Source of the DNA: Pseudarthrobacter siccitolerans
Lineage (GTDB): Bacteria > Actinomycetota > Actinomycetes > Actinomycetales > Micrococcaceae
DNA length: 64,000 nucleotides
Assembly: GCF_030823375.1 (NCBI RefSeq)
Contig: NZ_JAUSXB010000001.1
Coordinates: 3,038,001 to 3,102,000, forward strand
Direction: 5' to 3'
A program made the position numbers and the translations under genes. Below the pieces are notes generated by a model, which was not told where the DNA came from, did not search any database, and saw nothing but the letters and a program-made list of their open reading frames with translations. How positions within the stretch are numbered: position 1 is the first letter of the stretch; every line of letters starts with the position of its first letter. This document shows, piece after piece, positions 40,058 to 49,062 of this stretch.

Positions 40058-41371
40058 ATGACAATCTTTCTTGACGACGTCGCCGTGGATGCAGCGCCCG
40101 CCATTGACGCCGGCCTCCGCGCCCTTAGCGAGGCATACGCCACCTCAACCCAGGTGCTCGTGGAGGCGGGGCCGCCGTCGCACATCCCAACTCACGACGA
40201 AATGCTCGCCCGCGTGGATGCCCTCATTCCCCGGCTGCGGGAGCGGGCGGAGGAGACGGAACGCCTTCGGCGCATCCCCGGGAGCACGGTGGCTGAGGTG
40301 AAGGAAGCGGGCGTCTTCAAGATCCTTGCGCCCAAGGGTGTGGGCGGATACGGCATGGGCCTGGAAACCTACGTCGAGGTGGTGCGCCGGCTCGCGCTGG
40401 GCTGCCCCTCCACTGCCTGGAATGTAGGACACCTGATCGAGCACGTCTGGATGCTCGCACGCTGGCCCCAGGCGGCCCAGGATGAAGTCTTCGCCGCGGG
40501 CCCCGCCCCTCTGGCCGCTGCCACCGGCGCGCCGCCCGGTGCCGCCGAAAAGGTGCCCGGCGGCTTCCGCATCACCGGCCGTTGGAGCTTCGCCTCAGGC
40601 GTACTGCACTCACAATGGGCACTGCTGGCGGTAGAACATAACGGGCCCGGGCACAACGAAGTACGCCTGCAGTGCCTTGTTCCCATCGGGGACGTCGAGG
40701 TGCTGGACACCTGGCACACGGCCGGCCTCAGGGGGACCGGGAGCAATGACATCCACGCCGACGGCCTGTTTGTGCCCGCCTACAGAGCCCTGGAATGGCC
40801 GCTGCTGGCAGCCCCGGACAATCCCGGCAGCCGAATCCACCCGGACCCGCTGATCCATACGCCCATGGCCACCCTTCTGAACATCGTTGCGCCATCCACC
40901 GCCCTGGGGGCCGCCGAACATGCCCTGGAACTTTTCCGTGAACAGATGCTGAAGCGCAAGGTCAAAAACACGGCGGAGAACCGGCAGGCTGATTCGCCCC
41001 TGGCCCAGGCGCGGTTTGCGCAGGCCTACGGCCTGGTCACTACCGCGCGGCTGCATTGGGCAGAAGCGGTGCGGCTCGTGGCGGCGTCCCACCGGCGCCG
41101 GCAGGGGGCCGCGTCAGTCAAAGGAATGGCAGAGGAGGAAAGGGCCCAATACCGGCTGTCCTTTGCCCTGAGCGGCGAGGCATCCGCGCAGGCCGTCTCC
41201 ATGATCATGGCGGGCTCCGGCGGCAGCGCACACCGGCTTTCGCATCCCCTTCAACGGATCCAGCGCGATGTGGGCGTCCTGCTCAACCATCCAACGCTGG
41301 CCACCGACCCCATCCTTGAGCAGGCGGGCCGCGGCCTCCTCGGCCTGGGCCTGACCGTCCCCAGCTTCTAG
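40058..41371 (+). CDS. Acyl-CoA-dehydrogenase-fold flavin monooxygenase (group D type)
   Basis: This 437-aa protein has the three-part acyl-CoA dehydrogenase fold but resembles HsaA, DszC and similar oxygenases that use reduced flavin: LRRIPGSTVAEVKEAGVFKI, GCPSTAWNVGHLIEHVWMLA, GRWSFASGVLHSQWALLA, and a C-terminal helical part with GSGGSAHRLSHPLQRIQRDV. It lies 33 bases after the ribA paralogue and shares its operator-bearing promoter. No flavin reductase is adjacent. The substrate is unknown; an aromatic or sulfur/nitrogen heterocycle is plausible. Confidence 0.8.
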   Translation: MTIFLDDVAVDAAPAIDAGLRALSEAYATSTQVLVEAGPPSHIPTHDEMLARVDALIPRLRERAEETERLRRIPGSTVAEVKEAGVFKILAPKGVGGYGMGLETYVEVVRRLALGCPSTAWNVGHLIEHVWMLARWPQAAQDEVFAAGPAPLAAATGAPPGAAEKVPGGFRITGRWSFASGVLHSQWALLAVEHNGPGHNEVRLQCLVPIGDVEVLDTWHTAGLRGTGSNDIHADGLFVPAYRALEWPLLAAPDNPGSRIHPDPLIHTPMATLLNIVAPSTALGAAEHALELFREQMLKRKVKNTAENRQADSPLAQARFAQAYGLVTTARLHWAEAVRLVAASHRRRQGAASVKGMAEEERAQYRLSFALSGEASAQAVSMIMAGSGGSAHRLSHPLQRIQRDVGVLLNHPTLATDPILEQAGRGLLGLGLTVPSF

Positions 41372-41387
41372 CCGGGGGCAGCCCACG

Positions 41388-41393
41388 TAGACT
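41388..41393 (+). promoter_or_regulatory. -10 box of a leaderless HAD-hydrolase mRNA
   Basis: TAGACT lies three bases before ATG 41397 and six before the in-frame ATG 41400, so the second ATG is the expected leaderless start. Confidence 0.5.
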
Positions 41394-41396
41394 TGC

Positions 41397-42218
41397 ATGA
41401 TGCGGTTGGTAGCGAGCGATATTGACGGAACGATCCTTGGACACGATGGAAAAATCAGTGACCGCACCGTCCGCGCCTTCCACGCCTGCCGGGACGCCGG
41501 CGTCGAACTCGTTTTTGTCACCGGCCGGCCGCCGCGCTGGCTGCACCCCCTGCAGGACCAGCTGGGCCACACCGGCACGGTCATCTGCTCCAACGGTGCC
41601 GTGGTCTGGAATCTCGAAACCGAACAGCTGGTGTCCGCCCGCACCCTGGCCATCGAATCCGTGCTGGAAATCCGCCGGATCATCAAGGAGCTCCGCCCGG
41701 CTGCCCTGTTCGCCGCAGAAACACTGACCGGCTTCCACCTTGAACCCGGCTTCATCGAGAACGAATCCAGCGAACTGCTCAGCGAGTTCACCCCGGCGCC
41801 GCTCGCCGAAACCCTGGCCATGGATGATTCGGTGGTGAAGTTCCTGGCCATCATCCGGGAGGGCACTCCTGACGACTTCCTCGCGGAGGTGCGGCCCGCC
41901 GTCGGGCATCTTGCGGCCGTCACACACTCGTCACCGGGGGTGGCCATGCTGGAGCTGTGCCTCCCGGGCGTCAACAAGGCGGTCACCCTGGCCGAGTACG
42001 CGTCCTCGCTCGGTATCGACGCCGAGGATGTTGTGGCCTTCGGGGACATGCCGAACGATATCGAGATGCTCCGCTGGGCCGGCCAAGGCTACGCGATGGC
42101 CAGCGGTCACCCTGAAGCCATCCTCGCGGCAGGCCAGCAGGCGCCGCACTTTGACGACGACGGCGTGGCCCAGGTCCTGGAGGCCAGGCTGGCGTCGCTG
42201 GGTGTCCAGCTTCCCTGA
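41397..42218 (+). CDS. HAD-superfamily phosphatase, Cof type
   Basis: This 273-aa hydrolase has motif I VASDIDGTIL (two Asp at residues 7 and 9), motif II FVTGRPP, and the C-terminal GDMPNDIEML of type IIB (Cof/YbiV) sugar-phosphate phosphatases. Two adjacent ATGs exist; the second at 41400 is six bases from a TAGACT box. The substrate cannot be deduced. Confidence 0.87.
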   Translation: MMRLVASDIDGTILGHDGKISDRTVRAFHACRDAGVELVFVTGRPPRWLHPLQDQLGHTGTVICSNGAVVWNLETEQLVSARTLAIESVLEIRRIIKELRPAALFAAETLTGFHLEPGFIENESSELLSEFTPAPLAETLAMDDSVVKFLAIIREGTPDDFLAEVRPAVGHLAAVTHSSPGVAMLELCLPGVNKAVTLAEYASSLGIDAEDVVAFGDMPNDIEMLRWAGQGYAMASGHPEAILAAGQQAPHFDDDGVAQVLEARLASLGVQLP

Positions 42219-42313
42219 GCCATGTTCACAGCCTGCGCTCACCTGGCGTTCATCTTTGCTCCCTAGCGTGGAGGCTGGGGGCAACACCTCCCTTCACGGC
42301 TCAAGGGGTAACG

Positions 42314-42616
42314 ATGGCACGGAACGTAAAACACGGCGCTGTTGATCTGCCGCTGCGCAGGGCGACGCCTGCTCCGCACTGGAAGTAGCTGAGGCAGGGC
42401 GACCGCGTCAGGGTGGTCCTCGCCCCCGGTTTTGAGACCGGCGGACTGGTGGACGCGATCACCAGAGACCATGCTGCCGTATGGGTGAACCTCGACGGCG
42501 GCCGCGGGCGTACCCTGCTGCACTGCAGCGACGTGTGGAGATTTTTCCGGAAGAGGACTAGCCTCTGCTTCATGGCCGCGCCGCGGTCCTGCCGCTCCGG
42601 TACGCTCGCAGGGTGA
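42314..42616 (+). pseudogene. Small gene interrupted by an in-frame TAG
   Basis: ATG 42314, preceded by AAGGGG, opens a frame of 24 codons (MARNVKHGAVDLPLRR...) that hits TAG at 42386-42388. The same frame continues without a stop through LRQGDRVRVVLAPGFETGG and WVNLDGGRGRTLLHCSDVWRFF to TGA 42614-42616, which overlaps the GTG of the next gene. The second part looks like a small beta-barrel (SH3/KOW-like) domain. A single CAG-to-TAG change would explain the break. It could alternatively be a short leader ORF plus a separate gene starting at a GTG near 42413. No family is recognised. Confidence 0.4.
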
Positions 42617-43431
42617 GTCTGCCGTTCTTCACCCACCCCGACGTTCCCGGGTCTCGGCCGCCGGTGGCCATGGCCCACCGCGGATTTTCACGGGACGGGC
42701 TGGAGAACTCCATGGCCGCGTTCCGCGCCGCCGTCGAACTCGGCTACCAGTACCTGGAAACTGATGTCCACACCACGGCGGACGGTGTGGTGCTCGTTTT
42801 CCACGACAGCACACTGGACAGGGTGACGGACGGGGCCGGCCTGATCGCGGACCTGACAGCCGCGGAGGTGGCGCGGGCGCAGATCGGCGGCCGCGAGCCC
42901 GTTCCCACCTTTGATGACCTGGTCACCGGGCTGCCCGGCGTTCGCCTCAACGTGGACGTCAAGGACTGGAACTCCGTCCAGAGCCTCGCCGCCGCGATCG
43001 AACGGCACCATGCACATCACCGGGTGCTGGTAACCAGCTTTTCGGACCGGCGGCGGCGGGCGGTGCTGAAGCTGCTGAGCCAGCAGGTCGCGTCGTCGGC
43101 CGGGGTGGTGCCGGTGGCCTTGTTTGTTGTGCTGGGGCGGGTATTGCCGGGCCTGGTTTTCCGCTGGGCCATGCGCAGGATCCTGCATGACGTGCAGGCC
43201 CTTCAGGTACCTGCGCGCCGGAGCGGCGTCCAAGTGGTCACGCCAGGATTTGTCCGGCGGGCCCACGCGCTGGGGCTGGTGGTCCACGTCTGGACGATCA
43301 ACGAGCCCGCGGAAATGCGCCGCCTGCTCGACCTTGGCGTGGACGGTATCGTCACCGACCGCGCGGACCTGCTCCGGGACGTGCTGCTCGAACGCGGTGA
43401 GTGGCCAGGGGGCCACCCGCCTGATAACTAG
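42613..43431 (+). CDS. Glycerophosphodiester phosphodiesterase
   Basis: This 272-aa TIM-barrel enzyme cleaves glycerophosphodiesters to glycerol 3-phosphate and an alcohol. The catalytic MAHRGFSRDGLENSMAAF segment and the metal-binding LETDVHTTADGVVLVFHD are clear. The start is GTG with TACGCT six bases upstream, the layout of a leaderless mRNA; GTGA also overlaps the stop of the small frame before it. Confidence 0.9.
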   Translation: MSLPFFTHPDVPGSRPPVAMAHRGFSRDGLENSMAAFRAAVELGYQYLETDVHTTADGVVLVFHDSTLDRVTDGAGLIADLTAAEVARAQIGGREPVPTFDDLVTGLPGVRLNVDVKDWNSVQSLAAAIERHHAHHRVLVTSFSDRRRRAVLKLLSQQVASSAGVVPVALFVVLGRVLPGLVFRWAMRRILHDVQALQVPARRSGVQVVTPGFVRRAHALGLVVHVWTINEPAEMRRLLDLGVDGIVTDRADLLRDVLLERGEWPGGHPPDN

Positions 43432-43443
43432 CTTGCTTCTTCC

Positions 43444-43896
43444 TCAGCCCCGGCCCGTGCTGGTGGACGGGTCCTGGTCGCCTTCGGTTGGATCGGCCCG
43501 GAGTTCGTCGGGGTTGCTCTCAGGCAGTCCTCCTGAAACGCCCGAAACATCCCCTGTTGGGCCGGACCCTTCTGACCCTCCTGCGCTGTCCGGAGCGGAA
43601 GCGCTGCCCGCCAACCTGCCGTCGTCGTTCGCTTGGTCATTGCCAGTCTCGTCAACGTCCCCGCCAAGGGGAGATTGCGATACCGGTCCCGGAGCCGGCC
43701 CCGGCTTCAGGCCCGGAGCTTTTTGCTTCTCCGCTTCCAGGGCGTTCGATCCCTCGCTGAGGGAGGAGTGGACCTCCACGTCGCTGTTGGGATCCGAGGG
43801 CTCAGGAACATCCCGTTTCTCGACGGGATCGCTGGTCCCCGCGAGATCCTCCATGGCGTTTTCTGCTGCCTTGCCGATGCTGTCGCCGATACCCAT
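43444..43896 (-). CDS. Hypothetical acidic disordered protein
   Basis: This 150-aa protein opens MGIGDSIGKAAENAMEDLAG, a possible amphipathic helix. The rest is Gly/Ser/Asp/Glu/Pro-rich without predicted fold. AGGAGCAGT precedes the ATG. It is divergent from another disordered protein gene at 44035. The composition is like stress-related hydrophilic proteins, but no family is recognised. Confidence 0.6.
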   Translation of the reverse strand: MGIGDSIGKAAENAMEDLAGTSDPVEKRDVPEPSDPNSDVEVHSSLSEGSNALEAEKQKAPGLKPGPAPGPVSQSPLGGDVDETGNDQANDDGRLAGSASAPDSAGGSEGSGPTGDVSGVSGGLPESNPDELRADPTEGDQDPSTSTGRG

Positions 43897-43963
43897 GTGA
43901 CTGCTCCTTCTGACATCGCATCCCGGCGCCCCCAGTGGACTACCGAAAGATTACCCTTCCAGA

Positions 43964-43983
43964 ATTATCAGCATGCTTACAAT
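43964..43983. promoter_or_regulatory. Divergent -10 boxes
   Basis: TACAAT on the plus strand (43978-43983) and GATAAT on the minus strand (43964-43969) lie back to back between the two disordered-protein genes. No good -35 boxes accompany them. Confidence 0.35.
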
Positions 43984-44034
43984 TAGTCCAGAGCTGAGGT
44001 AACGGCCCCGGCTAGGCAGGAGAGGACAATTACT

Positions 44035-44301
44035 GTGAGCAGCTACCATCCGGAAAACGACCCCGCGAATCCCGACCAGCCGGGCAAAAGCCACTCAGAC
44101 CCAGGCCAATCAGGCGTGGGCCGGCAGGGCGCTGATCAACAGGTGTTCGGACAGCAGGGAAGCGAGGACTCTGCGGACTCACCGAACCCGGACCCGGCGG
44201 ACGGCAACATCACCGGGCTGGAGCCCGGAGGGGGAGTGCCTCCCGGCGAGACGCCGCCGGCGGAGGACCAGATGAGCGCCGATCAGGGCCACGAAGAATA
44301 G
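44035..44301 (+). CDS. Small hydrophilic protein resembling DUF6480
   Basis: This 88-aa protein starts at GTG behind AGGAGAGGA. The C-terminal half contains [18 protein letters not shown] followed by PPGETPPAE, a motif I associate with the actinobacterial DUF6480 family of small uncharacterised proteins. The N-terminal half is Gln/Gly/Asp-rich. No membrane segment is present. Function unknown. Confidence 0.65.
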   Translation: MSSYHPENDPANPDQPGKSHSDPGQSGVGRQGADQQVFGQQGSEDSADSPNPDPADGNITGLEPGGGVPPGETPPAEDQMSADQGHEE

Positions 44302-44302
44302 C

Positions 44303-44336
44303 CCGTCCGGGCCCGGCAGCCGTCCGGGCCCGGCAG
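44303..44336. repeat. Tandem 17-base duplication
   Basis: Two direct copies of CCGTCCGGGCCCGGCAG lie right after the stop of the small gene. Each contains the palindrome CCGGGCCCGG, so the pair could fold into a terminator between convergent genes. Confidence 0.55.
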
Positions 44337-44453
44337 ATTGACCGCTCCAGCTGGCTGATTCTGTCATGACGACGGCGGGGCTCGCGTCAGTGGCCCGACG
44401 GCTGATGCCGGTACGTGTTTCGTACCAGTGCCGTCAGCGGGCGTCGGTGGCCG

Positions 44454-45524
44454 CTAGTGGTCGTCCTTGGGCGGTGTAACGTGGCTGCCCTGTTCCGGGC
44501 TAACGAGCTGGCGTTTCAGGCCGTCCGTATCCAGGGCGGTGTTCCAGCTGGCCCAGTCCTGGGGACGGACGGAGGGCCGGCCCAGAAGGTAGCCCTGGCC
44601 GGCGCTGATGCCCAACTCGGTCAGGACCTTGAGTTCGCCCACCGTCTCGATGCCTTCGGCAATCAGGATGGTGCCGATCTGCTCGGCGAAGTCCACCAGG
44701 CAGCCGGCAAGGGCGCGCTGGATGCCGTCGTTGTCGACGTCTCCAATGACGTTCCGGCCCACCTTGAGGAAGTCCGGCCGCAGGTGCACCATCCGGCTCA
44801 GCGCGCCCGCGCCGGGGTGGGTGTCGTCGACGGCGATGCGCAGGCCACGGTCGCGCAAGGGATTAATGGCGGCAATGAACTGCGGGTACTCCTCGTCGTT
44901 CACGGATTCCGTCAGTTCGAGCACCACCCGGTTGATCGGAAGGTCGATGTGTTCGAACAGTTCCGGCAGTCGCGGGTCCAGGCATGACGTCGGCGAGATG
45001 TTCAGGGATACATACAGGTTTCCGGGAAGATCCCTGGCTGCCGCGGCGGCGGATCCGAGCGCTGAGAATTCCAGGTTCGCACCCAGGCCTACGGCTGCTG
45101 CTTCCGCGAACCACAGTTCGGCGGCGGCGCCGTCGTCGCTGACAAAGCGCGACAATGCCTCCACGCCCACCACAGTTTCTTTGGCCAGGCCGTAAATGGG
45201 CTGGAAGGCCGTCATCAGCATGTTGCTTTCAAGCAGTGCACTGATGCGGGACGTGCTGCGGATCGCGTCGATTTGTTCTGCGAACTGCGGCGGAATGGCG
45301 CTGGGTTCCAGGCGCATTTTCCTGGCGCTGTCCAGCGTTTCAACGGTGTTTGCATCGCTGCGGCGGGTTTCCAGGAGATACTCCAGCAAGGCCCTTTCGG
45401 GCACGCCGGGATTTTCATCGAGGCTCTTGCTGAGGCGTTGCCGGACTGCGGCGCCGGACGGATCCGGATCCGCCAAAACAGCGGCGATGATTCCCCACGC
45501 CTGTACACGAACCGACATTAGCAA
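44454..45524 (-). CDS. EAL-domain protein (c-di-GMP phosphodiesterase-like)
   Basis: This 356-aa protein has about 95 unassigned N-terminal residues and then an EAL domain. Glu122 of VEALSRF, the SLNISPTS asparagine, ELTES, the Asp pair of IAVDDT, the Lys of FLKVGR and LIAEGIET are present. The loop that normally reads DDFGTGYSSL is DDTHPGAGAL and KIDR is KVGR, so activity may be reduced or it may act as a sensor. It is third in a minus-strand signalling cluster, 165 bases after the GGDEF-EAL gene. Confidence 0.85.
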   Translation of the reverse strand: MLMSVRVQAWGIIAAVLADPDPSGAAVRQRLSKSLDENPGVPERALLEYLLETRRSDANTVETLDSARKMRLEPSAIPPQFAEQIDAIRSTSRISALLESNMLMTAFQPIYGLAKETVVGVEALSRFVSDDGAAAELWFAEAAAVGLGANLEFSALGSAAAAARDLPGNLYVSLNISPTSCLDPRLPELFEHIDLPINRVVLELTESVNDEEYPQFIAAINPLRDRGLRIAVDDTHPGAGALSRMVHLRPDFLKVGRNVIGDVDNDGIQRALAGCLVDFAEQIGTILIAEGIETVGELKVLTELGISAGQGYLLGRPSVRPQDWASWNTALDTDGLKRQLVSPEQGSHVTPPKDDH

Positions 45525-45689
45525 CGCCCCCAGTTGACGAAGTAATGACCCAGTGGCCCTTTGTTGTTCAATTTATAACCGCTTCTAAAGTCCAATGTTG
45601 CTGGCAAGTCCGCAAATCACGGCGATGAAAATACAGACCCAGCACGATGATCGTATATCGGGGTGGACAAAAGCGCAGTAGTTTTCGCC

Positions 45690-47222
45690 TTACGGGTTGG
45701 CGCTTTCCGGCTGGGCCGCCAACAGATCGGGAACCTGCTCCGGCGGAACGGGCCTGCTGAAGTAATAGCCCTGGGCACTGAGGCAGCCCAGGCTGCGGAG
45801 GATCTCCGCCTGCTCCGCCGTTTCAACGCCTTCCCAGACGGCCTCCAGGCCGCATGCCCGGACGAGTTGCAGGACCGCCGCCACGAGGGCCGGCTGGCTG
45901 GGGTCGGTGCCCAGCCCATGGATCAGGGAACGGTCCACCTTGACCCGGTCCACCGGCAGTCGGCGGAGGTAGCTGATGGACGAGTAGCCGGTGCCGAAAT
46001 CGTCAATTTCGATGCCGACGCCCAGCCCGCGGAGCCCGCCCAGCGAATAGCGGTCCAGTTCGTTGCCCTTGACGATGGCTACTTCGGTCAGTTCCAGGAC
46101 CACTTGTTCGGGCGCCACACCGGTTTCCTTCAGGACACTCCGGACATCCTCGATGAACTGAAGGCTTTGCAGGTCCGTGGCGGAGATGTTGATCCGGACG
46201 GAGAAACGCCCGTCCACCAACTGCCCGTCAATCCATTTCCGCAGCTGGTGCACCGCCGTGCGCAGCACCCACAGCCCCAGTTCGGAAATCAGCCCGGCTT
46301 CCTCGGCCAGCGGAATGAATTCGTCCGGCATGATCAGCCCGCGGGTGGGGTGGTTCCAGCGGACCAGGGCCTCCACGCCTTCGATCCGCCCGGAGCCGAG
46401 TTCCACCACGGGCTGATAGTGCAACGTCAGTCCGTCGGTCTTGATGGCATTCCGGAGGTCCTCCACCAGCTGGCTGCGGAGCCTCCGGACCAGCAGGAGG
46501 CCAGGCTCGAACCGGTGCAGCCTGTTCTGCCCCTCGGCCTTGGAGGCGTACATGGCGACGTCGGCCTCCATCAGCATGTCCTCCGGGGTCTGGCCTGCGC
46601 CGCCGACGCTTAGCCCGATGCTGGCTCCGCAGCGCACGCTCCGGCCCGGCAGTTCTATGGGTTCATTCAGCGACGCCAGGATGCGGTGCCCCACGATGGC
46701 CGCCTGGTCCGCGGAGACCGCCGGCATCACGATCGCAAACTCGTCCCCGCCCAGCCGGGCGACGACATCCGTGCCGCGCACGGCGCCCTGGATCCGTTCA
46801 CCCACCGTGATCAGCACCTTGTCACCGGCGGTGTGGCCCAGGCTGTCGTTAATGGATTTGAAGGCGTCAAGGTCCATCAGCAGGATCACGGGCCCCTCAT
46901 CCGCGCTGTCGTCCTCGATGGTGGCCCTCAGGGCGTCGATGAGTGCAGAGCGGTTGGCCAGGCCCGTCAGGGGGTCCTGCATGGCCATTTTCTGCATTTC
47001 CAGGTGCGCTTCGTGCAGGAGCTGGGTGCGGACCTGCACCCGCTGTTCGAGCTCCTCGTAGATGATCTGCAGGTCCTCCGCCAGGAGGTTGGTGCCCATG
47101 ATGATCGCATCAAGCTCGTCGCGGGCTTCCGATACGTCTATCCGCGAGTTGAGGTCTCCCGATGCCAGCCGGACAATGCCTTCCAGCAGTTGCGAAAGCC
47201 GGGGGTCGTCGTCGGCAAACAT
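45690..47222 (-). CDS. GGDEF-EAL protein with HAMP-like N-terminus
   Basis: This 510-aa c-di-GMP enzyme has a short HAMP-like and coiled-coil region (residues 1-80), a GGDEF domain with intact GGDEF at 158-162 and an inhibitory-site motif RGTD at 149-152, and an EAL domain starting near 262 with EAL at 284-286, DDFGTGYSS and WEGVET. Both activities look possible. No membrane segment is present, so the protein is probably cytoplasmic. It starts 18 bases after the histidine kinase stop, which places it in the same operon. Confidence 0.93.
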   Translation of the reverse strand: MFADDDPRLSQLLEGIVRLASGDLNSRIDVSEARDELDAIIMGTNLLAEDLQIIYEELEQRVQVRTQLLHEAHLEMQKMAMQDPLTGLANRSALIDALRATIEDDSADEGPVILLMDLDAFKSINDSLGHTAGDKVLITVGERIQGAVRGTDVVARLGGDEFAIVMPAVSADQAAIVGHRILASLNEPIELPGRSVRCGASIGLSVGGAGQTPEDMLMEADVAMYASKAEGQNRLHRFEPGLLLVRRLRSQLVEDLRNAIKTDGLTLHYQPVVELGSGRIEGVEALVRWNHPTRGLIMPDEFIPLAEEAGLISELGLWVLRTAVHQLRKWIDGQLVDGRFSVRINISATDLQSLQFIEDVRSVLKETGVAPEQVVLELTEVAIVKGNELDRYSLGGLRGLGVGIEIDDFGTGYSSISYLRRLPVDRVKVDRSLIHGLGTDPSQPALVAAVLQLVRACGLEAVWEGVETAEQAEILRSLGCLSAQGYYFSRPVPPEQVPDLLAAQPESANP

Positions 47223-47240
47223 CGGTTCCTCCTCCCGTGC

Positions 47241-48890
47241 TCAGTTGGCCCGGCTGCGGTCAGCATCCAGCGGAAGGCTCACAGTGACGGTTGTGCCGGC
47301 GCCCAACGTGGATGCCACGTCAATATGGCCGCCGTGGCGCGCCACGATGTCCTGGGTGATCGCCAGGCCGAGCCCGGTTCCCGGGATGGCTCCGGACATG
47401 GCATTGGACGCGCGGTAGAACCGGGTAAAGACGTGGTCGATTTCCTCGCTGGAGATGCCGATGCCGTTGTCAGCCACGCTGATGGTTGCCCACCGGGTGC
47501 CGTCCGGGGCCGCGTGCGACTCGCTGCCCACCTCGATCCGGCCGCCGCTTGGCGTGAACTTGATGGCGTTGGACACCAGGTTGGTGAACACCTGCTGCAG
47601 CTGCACCTCATCGGCCAGGATCTCCGGGTCCTCGGGGGCAGGATCCACCTCAATGGTGACGTTCTGCAGCTGGGCCAGGGGCCGCAGTGCCCCGGCCACC
47701 AGGTCCAGCGTCTGCCCCAGGTGCACCGGGGTGAGGTGCATCAGGTTGTCCTCGAGTCCGTTGCGGGACACACTCAGCATGTCCTCGATCAACATCCGGA
47801 GCCGCTCGGTGTTGCGGACCACGATGTCCAGCATCTGGTGGACCTCGGGTGAGACGGGCTGCTCGGTGCTTTCCTGGATCATGTCCAGGTACGCCATGAT
47901 GGACGTCAGCGGGGTCCTCAGCTCGTGGTTGACGGTGGCGAGGAAATCCGTTTTCGCCTTGTCGAGCTGCTGAAGCTGCTTGACCACCTGCTGCTGGCTG
48001 CTGATCAGGTGGCTCTGGATCAGCCCGTGCGCGGCGTTGCCGGCCACGTGCTGGATCAGGCCGAGCTCGGCGCGGGACCATTGTCGCGGCTGGTCCAACA
48101 TCACCACCCAGATGATGCCCAGCGAGGAACTGCCCTCACCCATCGGCACCGCCAGCAGCGATGCCGCAGGCCCAAGTCGCCTGGTGCCGGCGGGGTCGCC
48201 CGTGCGGGCGTCCTCCTCGGACCCCTCGGAGGAGAGCGTTTCAGCCACGGCCCACAACATGTCTGCCGTCTGCCGCGCGGATTCTTCATCCGGGAGCGCT
48301 TGGTCTCCCAGCGGTTCAAGGCCCGGCCTGGTCCACGTCGCGGTAATGGGGGGAACCCGCTCGTCCTCAAACGTGGTGAGCCGGACATGGTCAGCTTTGA
48401 ACGTCCGCCCAAAACCAGCCACCACATGGTTGGCGATCTCCTGCGGATCGTTTGTTCCGCGCACGGCGGCGGATACCAGCCGGAGCTGTTCACGGAGTGC
48501 CTCCGCCTCCTGCCGGAGGGTATTGCGCCGGGACACCTGGCGGATGAGGGAGGTGGCCCGGTGGGCCAGTTCCCTGGGCGGCGGGGGTTTCGCAATGCAG
48601 TCATGGACCCCGGGGGGCTGCATGGCTGCCAGCTCCGCGGGGCTGTCCAGGTCCACCACCACCAGGACAGGTGCTTCTGCTTCAACCGCAGACAGGGACG
48701 TGTCAACCACGATGACTGACGGTTCGCCTGCACCCAGCAAACGGGCCAGGCCTTCCTTATCGCGTGCGGTGCGTACCTCGTAGCCGGCATCGCGCAGTGC
48801 CCGCGCATTCAAAGCCAGCCGCCCGTCGTCGGGGTCCGCCACAAAAGCGGTGCGCGGCACAGACGGGTCCCACGGTAAATCAGCCGCCAC
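47241..48890 (-). CDS. Sensor histidine kinase with receiver-like and GAF domains
   Basis: From GTG 48890 (behind AAGGGGG) the protein has 549 aa. Residues 12-115 look like a shortened receiver domain with the acidic pair near 21-22, Asp63 as possible phospho-site (IVVD) and Lys101 (CIAKPP). A GAF-like domain covers about 145-290. HisKA carries His322 in FLATVNHELRTPLTS, followed by an ATPase domain with the N box NLVSNAIKF, ADNGIGIS and GTGLGLAITQDI. There is no membrane segment. It is followed by two c-di-GMP genes, and no separate response regulator is adjacent. A TACAAT box on the minus strand precedes it. Confidence 0.92.
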   Translation of the reverse strand: MAADLPWDPSVPRTAFVADPDDGRLALNARALRDAGYEVRTARDKEGLARLLGAGEPSVIVVDTSLSAVEAEAPVLVVVDLDSPAELAAMQPPGVHDCIAKPPPPRELAHRATSLIRQVSRRNTLRQEAEALREQLRLVSAAVRGTNDPQEIANHVVAGFGRTFKADHVRLTTFEDERVPPITATWTRPGLEPLGDQALPDEESARQTADMLWAVAETLSSEGSEEDARTGDPAGTRRLGPAASLLAVPMGEGSSSLGIIWVVMLDQPRQWSRAELGLIQHVAGNAAHGLIQSHLISSQQQVVKQLQQLDKAKTDFLATVNHELRTPLTSIMAYLDMIQESTEQPVSPEVHQMLDIVVRNTERLRMLIEDMLSVSRNGLEDNLMHLTPVHLGQTLDLVAGALRPLAQLQNVTIEVDPAPEDPEILADEVQLQQVFTNLVSNAIKFTPSGGRIEVGSESHAAPDGTRWATISVADNGIGISSEEIDHVFTRFYRASNAMSGAIPGTGLGLAITQDIVARHGGHIDVASTLGAGTTVTVSLPLDADRSRAN

Positions 48891-48918
48891 AATGCCCCCT
48901 TCGCTCCCAGTTGAGTAC

Positions 48919-48924
48919 ATTGTA
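48919..48924 (-). promoter_or_regulatory. -10 box of the histidine kinase operon
   Basis: TACAAT on the minus strand lies 29 bases before the GTG start. The ATG inside the box opens the same frame but would precede the transcription start, which supports the GTG. Confidence 0.5.
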
Positions 48925-49062
48925 GGGCGGCGCGTCCCGGATGATCCCTTGCAGGCCGTACATCGCGCCAGCGTGACGGAACGGGGCCCCGTTGAGTGCG
49001 GGCGGCGCACCGCCTGGGGCCCGCCAACTGCTGGCCCCTGCTTCGCGACATATATTTGACCT

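Noticed and set aside
42386..42388. Amber codon read as pyrrolysine or by a suppressor
   Set aside because: No pyl genes or downstream insertion signal were seen, and the family is not one known to use pyrrolysine.
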